NCBI GenBank assembly: GCA_027065715.1
Contig: JAMONO010000046.1
Location: forward strand, 1 to 44,819
Source: Flavobacteriales bacterium
GTDB taxonomy: Bacteria; Bacteroidota; Bacteroidia; Flavobacteriales; Flavobacteriaceae
Length of the DNA stretch: 44,819 nt
Direction: 5' to 3'
In this document: one piece after another, positions 7,986 to 15,846 of the stretch
Layout of the letters: each line of letters starts with the position of its first letter
How positions within the stretch are numbered: position 1 is the first letter of the stretch
The notes under the pieces: model-generated
The model's input: the letters and a program-made list of their open reading frames with translations, nothing else
Told to the model about the DNA's origin: nothing
The model's database searches: none
Translations under genes and position numbers: made by a program

Positions 7986-8008
7986 CTTCATTATAATTGT
8001 CGGCACGC

Positions 8009-8260
8009 ATGTTTTACGTTTATATTGCATATTTTAACAGTAAATTCTCAATCGGGGTAACAGTCGACTTATATAGACGTATTAAATTATTACGGTATCA
8101 AAAAAACAAAAATTACAAAATAGTTCATTATGAAGAATATACAAATAGCAAAGAAGCCGCTCAAAGAGAAAACGAATTGCAAGATTTTTCTACCGAATTA
8201 ATTGCAGAGTTGGTCCTAGATAATAATCCTATGATGATAGACTTGTTAAAAAAAACATAA
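8009..8260 (+). CDS. GIY-YIG-like small protein, possibly catalytically impaired
   Basis: The protein MFYVYIAYFNSKFSIGVTVD continues LYRRI and later EEYTNSKEAAQRENELQDF, matching the overall pattern of small single-domain GIY-YIG nucleases (YVYI, then YIGVT-DL-RRL, then a helix ending REK-LK). The usual YIG tyrosine is replaced by Ser (SIG), while the Arg and the late Glu remain, so cleavage activity is uncertain. The ORF track begins at a TTG (7997); the ATG at 8009 gives 83 residues and the family's normal N-terminus. The gene ends 20 bases before the large repeat protein with no terminator or promoter box between, so the two may be co-transcribed. Confidence 0.72.
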   Translation: MFYVYIAYFNSKFSIGVTVDLYRRIKLLRYQKNKNYKIVHYEEYTNSKEAAQRENELQDFSTELIAELVLDNNPMMIDLLKKT

Positions 8261-8280
8261 TAACTTGAAATTAAATACTC

Positions 8281-11200
8281 ATGAAAAAAATAACTCTCCT
8301 TTTTGTTTTATTGTTAAGCTTGCAAGTATTTTCGCAAGAGACTTATTTTAATTACAAGGTATTAATTACAGATACAAGTGGCACGCCTTTGTTGAATCAA
8401 GCAGTGGATATTCGTATCGGTATTTATGATGAACATCCTTTGACCGGTAATATGATTTTTCAAGAAACGCATCATACAACGACCGATAGCAACGGTATAG
8501 TTGTATTAAATATCGGGTCGCAAAACCCAACCGGTTGGGATGCTTTGGATTGGACGCATACCGGCAATTATCTCAAAGTTGAAATGGATACCGGTGGCGG
8601 TTATCAACAAATATCGGTTTCTCCATTGAATTTTGTTCCTTATGCCAAATACAGTTTAAAATCAAAACAAGTAGAACAGGTAGATTTTGGTCAATTGACC
8701 GGTGTGCCCACCGGATTGTCCGATGGTGATGACGTAAACGATGCTGATCACGATGCTACCAATGAGTTGCAAACCCTATCGGTAAGCGGAACTCAATTAA
8801 CCATATCAAACGGTAATACCGTAACGCTACCAACAGGGAGCGGTGGCGACCAATGGGGTAGTCAAGTGGTGCAAACCAACAGTAGTTTAAATGGAGACGG
8901 AACCTCTGCCAATCCATTAGGTATCAATACAAGTGATACCGTTTTTAACGGTTGGGACAAAAATGCTGCCGATGATTTTAGCGGTAACTTCAACGATTTA
9001 TCCAATATCCCCACAGGTTTGTCCGACGGCGACGATGTCAATGATGCCGATCATGACCCGACCAATGAAATACAAACCATTAGTAAAAGCGACAATACGG
9101 TAACTTTGTCTAACGGAGGAGGAAGTTTTGTCGATAGCGACACTCATTTAACCGAAGCACAAGTTGATGCTTATGTTAGTAACAATGGTTATTTAACTAC
9201 AGAAACAGATGGAAGTAATACCAACGAGCTGCAAACTTTATCGGTAAGTGGAAACCAATTAAGTATCAGTAATGGGAACACCGTGAATCTTCCCGACCAA
9301 ACCGATGCCGATTTTTATACCGTAGGAACTACAACTCCCCCAAGTGCCAATACCGATGACATATTTCATCTCGGAAAATTGGTTATTGGAAAAAATACCG
9401 TAGATGACGGAAGTACCAACCAAAATGCCAAAGTAGAAATACAAAATCCGGTTTCGGACGGCTCACATCCCAGTTATGTGTTAAAAACCGAAAGATTGAA
9501 TACCGGAGCAGGAGCCATTGGTAATATTTTGGCAATAAGCGATTATTCGGGTAACTTTTATTTTAGAGCAATCAATAATCAAATAACCGGAAATGGTACC
9601 GGCAATGTCAGAGGAATTGAAAATCGAATTAATATATCGGGCGACGGCAAACATTATGGAACATACAATTATTTGACGGGAAGTGGTTCGGGCAATAAAT
9701 ACGGTAGTTATAATGTTATAGCTTCTTATGCGGGCGGAACTCATTATGCCGTTTATGGCAAAGTAAATAAAACCGGAAGTTATGCCGGATATTTTGAAGG
9801 AAGTGTTGCCATAAAAGACGGAACTGAAGGTAACGGCAAAATATTTACCAGCGATGCCGACGGTAAAGGCTCATGGCAAGATGTTAGTGCTTGGGATACC
9901 GATGCAAGCGATGACTTTAGCGGCGATTACAACGATTTAACCAATGTGCCGGTATTGTTCAACAAAATGGGCGGAACCAACCCTGCAACTTCCATTCAAG
10001 ATCCCATGTATCATAATGGGGCACTGGCATTGGGAGGCGTATTAACCAATAGCAATCAGGCTATGCTTACCACAGTGCAATCTTCTAACAATGTGGCAAA
10101 TATGTATGGAATTTTGAATTCGGGAAACCTCTCCGGTTCAACATCTTTATACACAATTTATAACAAAATTTCCGGTAGTGAAGATGGAAATAGTGCCGGT
10201 GTTTATAACAGTTTCTTAACCAACGGAAACGGAAATCAATATGGGATATATAATCATCTCAACAACACCGGTTCGGGTGAACATTACGGGATATATAGTT
10301 TGTTAAATAATGAAAATAGTGCTCAACAATTTGGTGTTAGAAATTATATTTCGGGAACAGGTACGGGTGATAAGTATAGTTTGTACAGTCATTTAGAAGG
10401 TAAAGGTAGAAAGTATGGGGTTTATACAGAAATAATAGCCAATAACACTTCGGAAGCCATTGGAATGAAAAACCGTATTATCGGAAACGGAGGTAATACT
10501 CACAGAGGAATAGTTAATTACTTGTTGGGATCAGGACTGGGATTACAAATAGCTGTTGATAACAGCATCGATAATACAGGTAATGGAGGAACAGGCTATG
10601 ACCATATCGGAGTGCGAAATAGTATCAGTGGTTCCGGCGGTAATAAACATAAGGGTGTTTACAACACCTTGTGGGGAAGTGCCGATGTAGAAAATATTGG
10701 TGTTGAAAATATGATTACCAATAGTGGAAACGGTCCGCACATAGGTATAAAAACTACATTAACCGGAACCGGAACCGGAGAAAAATTCGGAACTTATATA
10801 AAAATTGATAAAAATGCCGGTGGACAACATTATGGAATTTTTTCACAAGTTGAAAAAGCAAATGGTTTTGCCGGATTTTTTATAGGAAAAACAGAATATT
10901 ACGGATATATGAAAGTGCTACCGCAAGAAAGCGGACAGGTTGCAAAAATCACAATAAAAAATACTTCGGGAGATGCCGATATTTATATCGACTCACATGG
11001 AACTAACAATCCTTCCACCCAATACTATGTCGATAATAACTATAAAACATCCAGTGGTTATAATGTCAGTCAAGATGCTTATTTTATTTATCACGGTGGC
11101 AATGTGTTTGTTAAAAACGGAAATATTTTGCCCGAAGGACATCGCCTACGTAATTTAGGTGCATCGGGTAATGCATGGAACAATGTATATGCACATAATT

Positions 11201-11514
11201 ACGTTACACAAGGATCGGCAGCTTATACCGACCGTAAGGTAACGGAAGAACTTATCAAATATGCACCCAAAGCCAAAAAAGACAGTGATTTTGATGCCAA
11301 AGACAACGGATTGTATGAACTCAACCCACAATCTTTACCGGCAAATTTGCATACCGAAAACGGCTTGAAAATAGATGAAATTGCTACCTACAATTACAAA
11401 GCAAATTATGAACAACAAATTATCATTAACCGTCAACAAAAACAAATTGACGAATTGAAACAAATTGTTGAAAAACAACAAAAAATGATTGAAAAGTTAT
11501 TAATAAATAAATAG
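8281..11514 (+). CDS. Large secreted repeat protein with 15-residue tandem repeats and C-terminal coil
   Basis: A 1077-residue exported protein. Residues 1-19 are a Sec signal peptide (MKKITLLFVLLLSLQVFSQ). An N-terminal domain (FNYKVLITDTSGTPL ... QETHHTTTDSNGI) is shared with the next gene. Then come two SDGDDVNDADHD-type repeats with LSVSGxQLxISNGNTV segments, as in tail-fibre-like Bacteroidota proteins, and two blocks of 15-residue repeats (about residues 428-506 and 608-870). The C-terminus has YTDRKVTEELIKYAPKAK, vaguely like an intramolecular chaperone (S74) start, and ends in a Gln/Lys-rich coiled coil (about 1040-1077). No T9SS sorting domain is visible. It probably forms an elongated oligomeric surface fibre; its binding target is unknown. 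It begins a run of three closely spaced genes. Confidence 0.78.
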   Translation: MKKITLLFVLLLSLQVFSQETYFNYKVLITDTSGTPLLNQAVDIRIGIYDEHPLTGNMIFQETHHTTTDSNGIVVLNIGSQNPTGWDALDWTHTGNYLKVEMDTGGGYQQISVSPLNFVPYAKYSLKSKQVEQVDFGQLTGVPTGLSDGDDVNDADHDATNELQTLSVSGTQLTISNGNTVTLPTGSGGDQWGSQVVQTNSSLNGDGTSANPLGINTSDTVFNGWDKNAADDFSGNFNDLSNIPTGLSDGDDVNDADHDPTNEIQTISKSDNTVTLSNGGGSFVDSDTHLTEAQVDAYVSNNGYLTTETDGSNTNELQTLSVSGNQLSISNGNTVNLPDQTDADFYTVGTTTPPSANTDDIFHLGKLVIGKNTVDDGSTNQNAKVEIQNPVSDGSHPSYVLKTERLNTGAGAIGNILAISDYSGNFYFRAINNQITGNGTGNVRGIENRINISGDGKHYGTYNYLTGSGSGNKYGSYNVIASYAGGTHYAVYGKVNKTGSYAGYFEGSVAIKDGTEGNGKIFTSDADGKGSWQDVSAWDTDASDDFSGDYNDLTNVPVLFNKMGGTNPATSIQDPMYHNGALALGGVLTNSNQAMLTTVQSSNNVANMYGILNSGNLSGSTSLYTIYNKISGSEDGNSAGVYNSFLTNGNGNQYGIYNHLNNTGSGEHYGIYSLLNNENSAQQFGVRNYISGTGTGDKYSLYSHLEGKGRKYGVYTEIIANNTSEAIGMKNRIIGNGGNTHRGIVNYLLGSGLGLQIAVDNSIDNTGNGGTGYDHIGVRNSISGSGGNKHKGVYNTLWGSADVENIGVENMITNSGNGPHIGIKTTLTGTGTGEKFGTYIKIDKNAGGQHYGIFSQVEKANGFAGFFIGKTEYYGYMKVLPQESGQVAKITIKNTSGDADIYIDSHGTNNPSTQYYVDNNYKTSSGYNVSQDAYFIYHGGNVFVKNGNILPEGHRLRNLGASGNAWNNVYAHNYVTQGSAAYTDRKVTEELIKYAPKAKKDSDFDAKDNGLYELNPQSLPANLHTENGLKIDEIATYNYKANYEQQIIINRQQKQIDELKQIVEKQQKMIEKLLINK
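9565..9800 (+). repeat. First block of 15-residue protein repeats
   Basis: Units such as RGIENRINISGDGKH, YGTYNYLTGSGSGNK and YGSYNVIASYAGGTH follow one another with an exact 15-residue (45-bp) period. The block ends in YAVYGKV and AGYFEGSV, a closing pattern also found in the paralogue downstream. Confidence 0.8.
10105..10870 (+). repeat. Second block, about 17 tandem 15-residue repeats
   Basis: Reading the protein in lines of 15 gives aligned units: YGIYNHLNNTGSGEH, FGVRNYISGTGTGDK, IGVRNSISGSGGNKH, IGIKTTLTGTGTGEK, FGTYIKIDKNAGGQH and others. Consensus: aromatic or Ile, Gly, aliphatic, Tyr/Arg, Asn, x, Ile/Leu, x, Gly/Asn, Ser/Thr, Gly, x, Gly, Glu/Asp/Asn, Lys/His. Two units are shortened to 13 residues and one is lengthened to 19. 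The DNA has diverged between units, so the array is old and maintained by selection at the protein level. Confidence 0.85.
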
Positions 11515-11524
11515 TAAAAATTTT

Positions 11525-13270
11525 ATGAATATGAAAAAACAAATTTTAACTTTAACGGTTTTATTATTTGCCGTTGTTATAAGCGCTCAAACTGGTTTTA
11601 ATTACAAAGCTTTAATAACCAATAGCGGTAATGTTCTAAACACTCAAAATCTGACTATTAGATTTACCATACTCGAAAACGGAACGACTTCCGTATATCA
11701 AGAAACTCATCAAACAACAACCGATGCCAACGGTATAGCTGCCGTAGTTATAGGTGAAGGAACTGCGGTTTCGGGCAACTTTTCGGCTATTGATTGGGGT
11801 GCAAGTTCTTATTTTTTAAAAGTTGAAGTTGATACCGGCAGCGGATTTACCGATTTTGGCACGAGTGAATTCAAATCGGTGCCTTATGCCAAGTTTTCAC
11901 AAAAAGCTCATATTGCCGATTATGTCAATCACAGTTTTTGGCATCAAAATTCAAACGGTATTAATTCACCCGACAAAGTAGGAATTGGACGTCCGGTTTC
12001 GGTCGATGCCAATTTGCATATTACCGATATTACTTCTGGTGAAGCTTTGATTAAAATGGAATCTGATGATGATGTTTACACTGTTTGGCAATCAAATCGT
12101 TCGGGAACCCATACCTATATGGTCGGTGTTGATGGAGGAAATAACAATTTTCAAATCAGTAATACCACAACAGGTGATCATCCATTTACGGTCAAAGCCG
12201 ATAAAGTAGGGATAAACAACACCAACCCAAGTGCCAATTTGCATATCAACGGCAATATTGCCATAGTTGATGGCAGTCAAGGAAACAATAAAGTTTTAAC
12301 TTCCGACGCCGCAGGGAACGCATCATGGCAAACACCGGTTGATAATGATACACATTTGACGGAGGCAGAGGTAGATAGCTATGTGGCAAACAACGGATAT
12401 TTACTATTGGACGAGACCGATGCAACGACTTTGGAGTTAAACAATAATTATGCGGGAACTACAAGTGTTGCCAAAGCGATTGATATACACATGAATAACA
12501 GCGTAACTAAAAATGCCATAAAAATTTATATGGAGGGCACTACCCTGTCAGGAGGTGTGTCTTCGGCACTATATGTTAGAGATGAAGTAAATTCACAACA
12601 AAATGTTACAGGTATTTATCAAGCTTTTGCCGGAACCAATGCAACAAATTCTACTGTAATAGGCGTCAGAAATTGGTTTACCAATAGTTCGGGTTATGAA
12701 GGCTCATTAACAGGGGTGTCCAACAGAATATCATCACCCGAAAACGGCACCAATAAGGGCACCAATAATTATTTGGATGGAACCGGATCAGGTAACAAAT
12801 ATGGAACCTATAATTATATTTCGCCATCTGCCGGAGGCAATCACTATGCCGTATATGGAAGAGCTACCAAAGATGCCCCCAATGTATATGCCGGCTTTTT
12901 TGTAGGAGAGGTAAATGTCAGTAACGGTAACTTGAATGTAGTAGAAAAACTAACAGCGCCCGATAGCGGCGATGCCGATATGAAAGCTTATATCTACGGT
13001 GGTATAACTAATGTTTCCGCAAACAGTGCTGCCATAAAATTATCTTCGTCGTCAGGTTTTACCATTAATAAAACCGGTGTCGGAAAATGCGAAATTCATT
13101 TTACGGATACAACCGTGTCGTCATATACCGTAGTTGTTTCGGCATCTTATATGCCGCGTATTTTTTCAGTTAGCAAACATACGGGAGGAGGCTATTTTGA
13201 GATAAAAAGCTATGATTTATCGGGTAATTTGGCCGATGTTTCCTTTGATTTTGTGGTATTTAAAAAATAA
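11525..13270 (+). CDS. Secreted repeat protein, shorter paralogue of the preceding gene
   Basis: A 581-residue protein with a signal peptide (KKQILTLTVLLFAVVISAQ) and the same N-terminal domain as its neighbour (FNYKALITNSGNVLN ... QETHQTTTDANGI ... KSVPYAKFSQKA). The middle has HLTEAEVDSYVANNGYL and a few 15-residue units (YGTYNYISPSAGGNH, then YAVYGRA and AGFFVGEV). The C-terminal 110 residues (from about MKAYIYGGI) are a different, beta-rich, possibly receptor-binding domain; the coiled-coil end of the paralogue is missing. No T9SS sorting signal is seen. It lies 10 bases after the larger gene and 6 before the next. The start may be the ATG at 11525 or the second one at 11531. Confidence 0.76.
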   Translation: MNMKKQILTLTVLLFAVVISAQTGFNYKALITNSGNVLNTQNLTIRFTILENGTTSVYQETHQTTTDANGIAAVVIGEGTAVSGNFSAIDWGASSYFLKVEVDTGSGFTDFGTSEFKSVPYAKFSQKAHIADYVNHSFWHQNSNGINSPDKVGIGRPVSVDANLHITDITSGEALIKMESDDDVYTVWQSNRSGTHTYMVGVDGGNNNFQISNTTTGDHPFTVKADKVGINNTNPSANLHINGNIAIVDGSQGNNKVLTSDAAGNASWQTPVDNDTHLTEAEVDSYVANNGYLLLDETDATTLELNNNYAGTTSVAKAIDIHMNNSVTKNAIKIYMEGTTLSGGVSSALYVRDEVNSQQNVTGIYQAFAGTNATNSTVIGVRNWFTNSSGYEGSLTGVSNRISSPENGTNKGTNNYLDGTGSGNKYGTYNYISPSAGGNHYAVYGRATKDAPNVYAGFFVGEVNVSNGNLNVVEKLTAPDSGDADMKAYIYGGITNVSANSAAIKLSSSSGFTINKTGVGKCEIHFTDTTVSSYTVVVSASYMPRIFSVSKHTGGGYFEIKSYDLSGNLADVSFDFVVFKK

Positions 13271-13276
13271 AATATA

Positions 13277-13762
13277 ATGAAAAAAATTATTATTCTTTTT
13301 GTACTGCTGATTTTTAATCTCGGTTTGGGACAAGTTCAAGTAAAAAAATCCAGTTTGGCACCGGCAGGAGGAAGTGTTTCTGCTGCCGGAAATAACATTG
13401 TTTATACCGTAGGCGAAGTTTTTGTGCAAGAAAATACGGTAAATGCACAACACATTTCGGAGGGTTTTATAGACCCTTCGATTATTCATGTTTCCGGTAT
13501 CGATAATTATAGCAAACTAACCGGCATAGAAGTATATCCCAATCCTGTAAACTCCTATTTGAACGTGCAATTTGATGTTGCCTTGTCTTATGACTTGTAT
13601 CTGTTTGATATGAACGGCAGACAATTGCAGCAATACCAAACCGGTGATGAGGTTAAACTTCAAAAACTTGATTTTTCAAAATTGCCGGCAGGGGTTTATG
13701 CACTGGTTATTATTGACCGTGTGCATCGACAAAAAAAGATAGTGAAAATACAAAAATTATAA
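13277..13762 (+). CDS. Small secreted protein with T9SS type A sorting domain
   Basis: A 161-residue protein made of a signal peptide (MKKIIILFVLLIFNLGLG), a short module (SSLAPAGGSVSAAGNNIVYTVGEVF ... HISEGFIDPS) and a T9SS type A C-terminal sorting domain (EVYPNPVNSYLNVQF ... LPAGVYALVIIDR ... KKIVKIQKL). The sorting domain directs passage through the type IX secretion pore and usually surface attachment. The GG-S-G-YTVGEVF...EGFI module recurs in small flavobacterial proteins next to tail-fibre-like proteins, as I recall. Because the two large neighbours lack sorting domains, this small protein may be their partner or anchor; that is inference. It is the last gene of the unit and is followed by an intrinsic terminator. 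Confidence 0.85.
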   Translation: MKKIIILFVLLIFNLGLGQVQVKKSSLAPAGGSVSAAGNNIVYTVGEVFVQENTVNAQHISEGFIDPSIIHVSGIDNYSKLTGIEVYPNPVNSYLNVQFDVALSYDLYLFDMNGRQLQQYQTGDEVKLQKLDFSKLPAGVYALVIIDRVHRQKKIVKIQKL

Positions 13763-13786
13763 CAAATTGTTGTTGTGTTGCTTTTT

Positions 13787-13816
13787 ACGGGCTTACTTCG
13801 GTAAGTCCGTTTTTTA
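13787..13816 (+). terminator. Intrinsic terminator with TTCG loop
   Basis: ACGGGCTTAC-TTCG-GTAAGTCCGT forms a 10-bp stem (one G-T pair) closed by a stable UUCG tetraloop and followed by a run of Ts. It ends the surface-protein operon. The T-run overlaps the stop codon of the convergent lipoprotein gene. Confidence 0.88.
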
Positions 13817-14239
13817 ATTGGAAATACGTAATAAATGTCCGTTTTGTGATACATGGTAAGCTTTCAACGGATATTTACCTTCTCCTTCGGTTAGTTGTCC
13901 GGTATAAAGACTGTATCGGTTGTTTTCGCAATCACATTTGCAAGTAAATTGATTGGGGTGCATTTGCGAACAGCCACTCGGATAGTGATTAGGATCGCTG
14001 GCTTCATAAGCCAAGTAAGAATTTCCACTGTAAAAAACAATGACCCCTTTGATACCGATATTTTGTATCAAAACGGAATTATTGGCGTATTGCAAAGGAG
14101 CATATTCGGGTAAGTCCAAATTTATTTCGACCGAAAATGATACATCTTGCAAATAAGGATTTTTATAATCGGATTTTTTTTTACAAGCTTGTAAACCTAA
14201 TAAGACTATACTCAAAGTTATGAATTTAACGGCTTTCAT
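13814..14239 (-). CDS. Lipoprotein with degenerate Rieske-like domain
   Basis: A 141-residue lipoprotein (signal peptide ending GLQAC, Cys19). The C-terminal half resembles a Rieske [2Fe-2S] fold: YEASDPNHYPSGC, then FTCKCDCENNRYSLYTGQ, then KYPLKAYHVSQNGHLLRIS, matching the order of cluster-loop 1, cluster-loop 2 and the closing PL-x-Y-V strand. The canonical CxH pairs are not present. Where related flavobacterial proteins, as I recall, have a Cys in CPNH, this one has DPNH, and several Cys (90, 100, 102, 104) and His (85, 94) are rearranged. Cluster binding is therefore doubtful. Its start overlaps the end of gmk by 14 bases, so it is probably coupled to gmk translation. The family is uncertain. 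Confidence 0.62.
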   Translation of the reverse strand: MKAVKFITLSIVLLGLQACKKKSDYKNPYLQDVSFSVEINLDLPEYAPLQYANNSVLIQNIGIKGVIVFYSGNSYLAYEASDPNHYPSGCSQMHPNQFTCKCDCENNRYSLYTGQLTEGEGKYPLKAYHVSQNGHLLRISN

Positions 14240-14804
14240 TTATGAATTTTTTGACAAGACGATAAACTTCTTTTTTAGCTTTTTCCAAATTGTCGTTTAT
14301 AATTATTACGTCAAATTTTTTTGAATATTGTATTTCTTCGTTTGCTTTGGCAATTCGCATAGCTATTTTTTCGGGAGTTTCGGTTTGTCTTCCTTCCAAT
14401 CTTTTTTTGAGTTCGTTTATGGAAGGCGGTTTAACAAAAACAGCCAAACTATTGTCGGGATATTGTTTCTTTATGTTTAATCCGCCTTTTACATCTATGT
14501 CAAAAATGACGTTTTTGCCTTTGTTAAGCAAGTTTTCAACTTCCGATTTTAAAGTTCCGTAGTAATTGTTTTTGTAAACTTCTTCCCACTCAATAAACTC
14601 GTTTTTTTTTATTTTTTCTTTAAAACTTTCGGGGCTGATAAAATAATAGTCTTTTCCGTCTGTTTCATTGGGTCGTTTTTGGCGTGATGTCGCCGATATT
14701 GAAAAAGCCAAATTTAATTCGGGTTTGTCCAACAAATAATGAACCAAAGTTGTTTTGCCGCTTCCCGAAGGTGCCGAAAAAATAATGAGTTTTCCTTTTT
14801 TCAT
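14226..14804 (-). CDS. gmk: Guanylate kinase
   Basis: Phosphorylates GMP to GDP with ATP in the cytoplasm, an essential step of GTP and dGTP supply. The P-loop is APSGSGKTTLVHYLL (residues 10-24). The GMP-binding region includes SATSRQKRPNETDGKDYYFI and EFIEWEEVYKNNYYGTL, and the lid has RLEGRQTETPEKIAMRIAKA. The 192-residue length is typical. It is the first gene of a short minus-strand unit with the lipoprotein gene overlapping its 3' end, and it diverges from the phosphatase-family gene across 62 bases. Confidence 0.96.
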   Translation of the reverse strand: MKKGKLIIFSAPSGSGKTTLVHYLLDKPELNLAFSISATSRQKRPNETDGKDYYFISPESFKEKIKKNEFIEWEEVYKNNYYGTLKSEVENLLNKGKNVIFDIDVKGGLNIKKQYPDNSLAVFVKPPSINELKKRLEGRQTETPEKIAMRIAKANEEIQYSKKFDVIIINDNLEKAKKEVYRLVKKFINESR

Positions 14805-14824
14805 AAAAAAAACATGTTTGGCTT

Positions 14825-14832
14825 CAAAGATA
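14825..14832 (-). promoter_or_regulatory. Candidate -7 box of gmk promoter
   Basis: TATCTTTG on the minus strand fits TAnnTTTG and lies 20 bases before the gmk start codon. A standard -33 TTTG box is not evident. Confidence 0.55.
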
Positions 14833-14866
14833 AATCTTTTTTATATATTAGATTGAAATTTAAATT

Positions 14867-15811
14867 ATGAAGAAAGAAATTTTTACGATAGCTTTTTATA
14901 ATGTCGAAAATTTTTTTGATACTTACAATGATCCGACCACCCAAGATGATGCTTTTACACCCAAAGGTATTATGCGTTGGTTTAAACGACGATACCGAAA
15001 CAAAACCCGTAAATTGGGTTGGGTGATTAGCCAAATCGGTAGGAGTGAGACCGGACAACCTCCTGCTGTAATAGGTTTGTCGGAGGTCGAAAACAAAAAG
15101 GTATTAACCGATTTGGTTCTTTCCAAGTATTTGAATTCTTACAATTACCAATTTATTCATTTCGATTCAAATGACCGTCGCGGTATGGATGTTGCTTTGT
15201 TGTTTCGCTCGGATATTTTTAATCTTGTTCACAGCGAAGTATTTCCTTTAATTTTGTATCGGCACAGTGGAAAACCTTATCGGACAAGAGATATTTTGTA
15301 TGTAAAGCTAGCTTATAAAAACCGATTTTTTCACTTTTTTGTCAACCATTGGCCCTCGCGTAGAGAAGGGGATAGACAGTCCGATGTAAAACGTAAACAA
15401 GCTGCCATTGAACTTCGAAATTTGATTGATGAAGTAAGATATGAAAACGAACATTCCCGATTGTTTGTAATGGGTGATTTTAATACCAATCCCGATGATG
15501 TTTATTTGAAAGATTTTGTTCTGTCGGATGATTTTATCAATCCGTTTTATGATTTGTTCAAACAAGGAAATTTTAGTGTTAAGCATCAAAATAAAATATT
15601 ATTGTTTGATCAAATTTTTTTCAACAAAGATATTTTTGAATTTTTCAATTGCGAATTAATCCGTTCCAATATTTTTTCACCTCGCGAAATACAAATTTGG
15701 CAAGGCAAATTTACGGGTTTGCCCTACAGAACTTATATGGGGTTGAAATATAAAGGTGGTTACAGTGATCATTTTCCTGTTTATCTAATATTAAAAAAGG
15801 GCAAACTCTAA
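14867..15811 (+). CDS. Endonuclease/exonuclease/phosphatase (EEP) family protein
   Basis: A 314-residue protein with the EEP (DNase I-like) fold. Conserved motifs appear in order: FYNVENFFD (Asn12, Glu14 metal site), GLSEVEN (catalytic Glu), DRRGMDVALLFR, VNHWPSRREG (His), MGDFNTNPDD (Asp-Asn) and GYSDHFPVYL (Asp-His). All metal and catalytic positions look present. No signal peptide is visible, so it is probably cytoplasmic. Substrates in this superfamily range from DNA to phosphoinositides; the flavobacterial members of this length are usually annotated simply as endonuclease. It stands alone, divergent from gmk, and its last codons lie inside a bidirectional terminator. Confidence 0.88.
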   Translation: MKKEIFTIAFYNVENFFDTYNDPTTQDDAFTPKGIMRWFKRRYRNKTRKLGWVISQIGRSETGQPPAVIGLSEVENKKVLTDLVLSKYLNSYNYQFIHFDSNDRRGMDVALLFRSDIFNLVHSEVFPLILYRHSGKPYRTRDILYVKLAYKNRFFHFFVNHWPSRREGDRQSDVKRKQAAIELRNLIDEVRYENEHSRLFVMGDFNTNPDDVYLKDFVLSDDFINPFYDLFKQGNFSVKHQNKILLFDQIFFNKDIFEFFNCELIRSNIFSPREIQIWQGKFTGLPYRTYMGLKYKGGYSDHFPVYLILKKGKL

Positions 15812-15824
15812 AAGCTGCCCTTTT
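15793..15824. terminator. Bidirectional intrinsic terminator
   Basis: AAAAGGGCA ... TGCCCTTTT forms a GC-centred stem with A/T flanks on both sides, overlapping the stop codon of the EEP-family gene. It lies 23 bases downstream of the convergent S8 peptidase stop and can serve both genes. Confidence 0.8.
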
Positions 15825-15846
15825 GATTATTTGTTTTTTGAGCGTT

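Larger units (their letters stand above)
7681..8008. other. AT-rich non-coding stretch with palindromes
   Basis: About 330 bases without a convincing gene. The short ORF called at 7592-7786 on the minus strand mostly shadows the membrane protein gene and has no recognisable domain. The stretch contains an 18-bp perfect palindrome (7863-7880), a weaker ACCAATTTGGT inverted repeat near 7811-7821, and a TCTCGCGAGA palindrome touching a promoter box at its right end. No tRNA or insertion-sequence end was seen. Confidence 0.6.

Noticed and set aside
8281-13270. Prophage tail-fibre region
   Set aside because: The proteins resemble tail fibres, but both have Sec signal peptides and there are no capsid, terminase, baseplate, lysis or integrase genes nearby, so a bacterial surface cassette is more likely.
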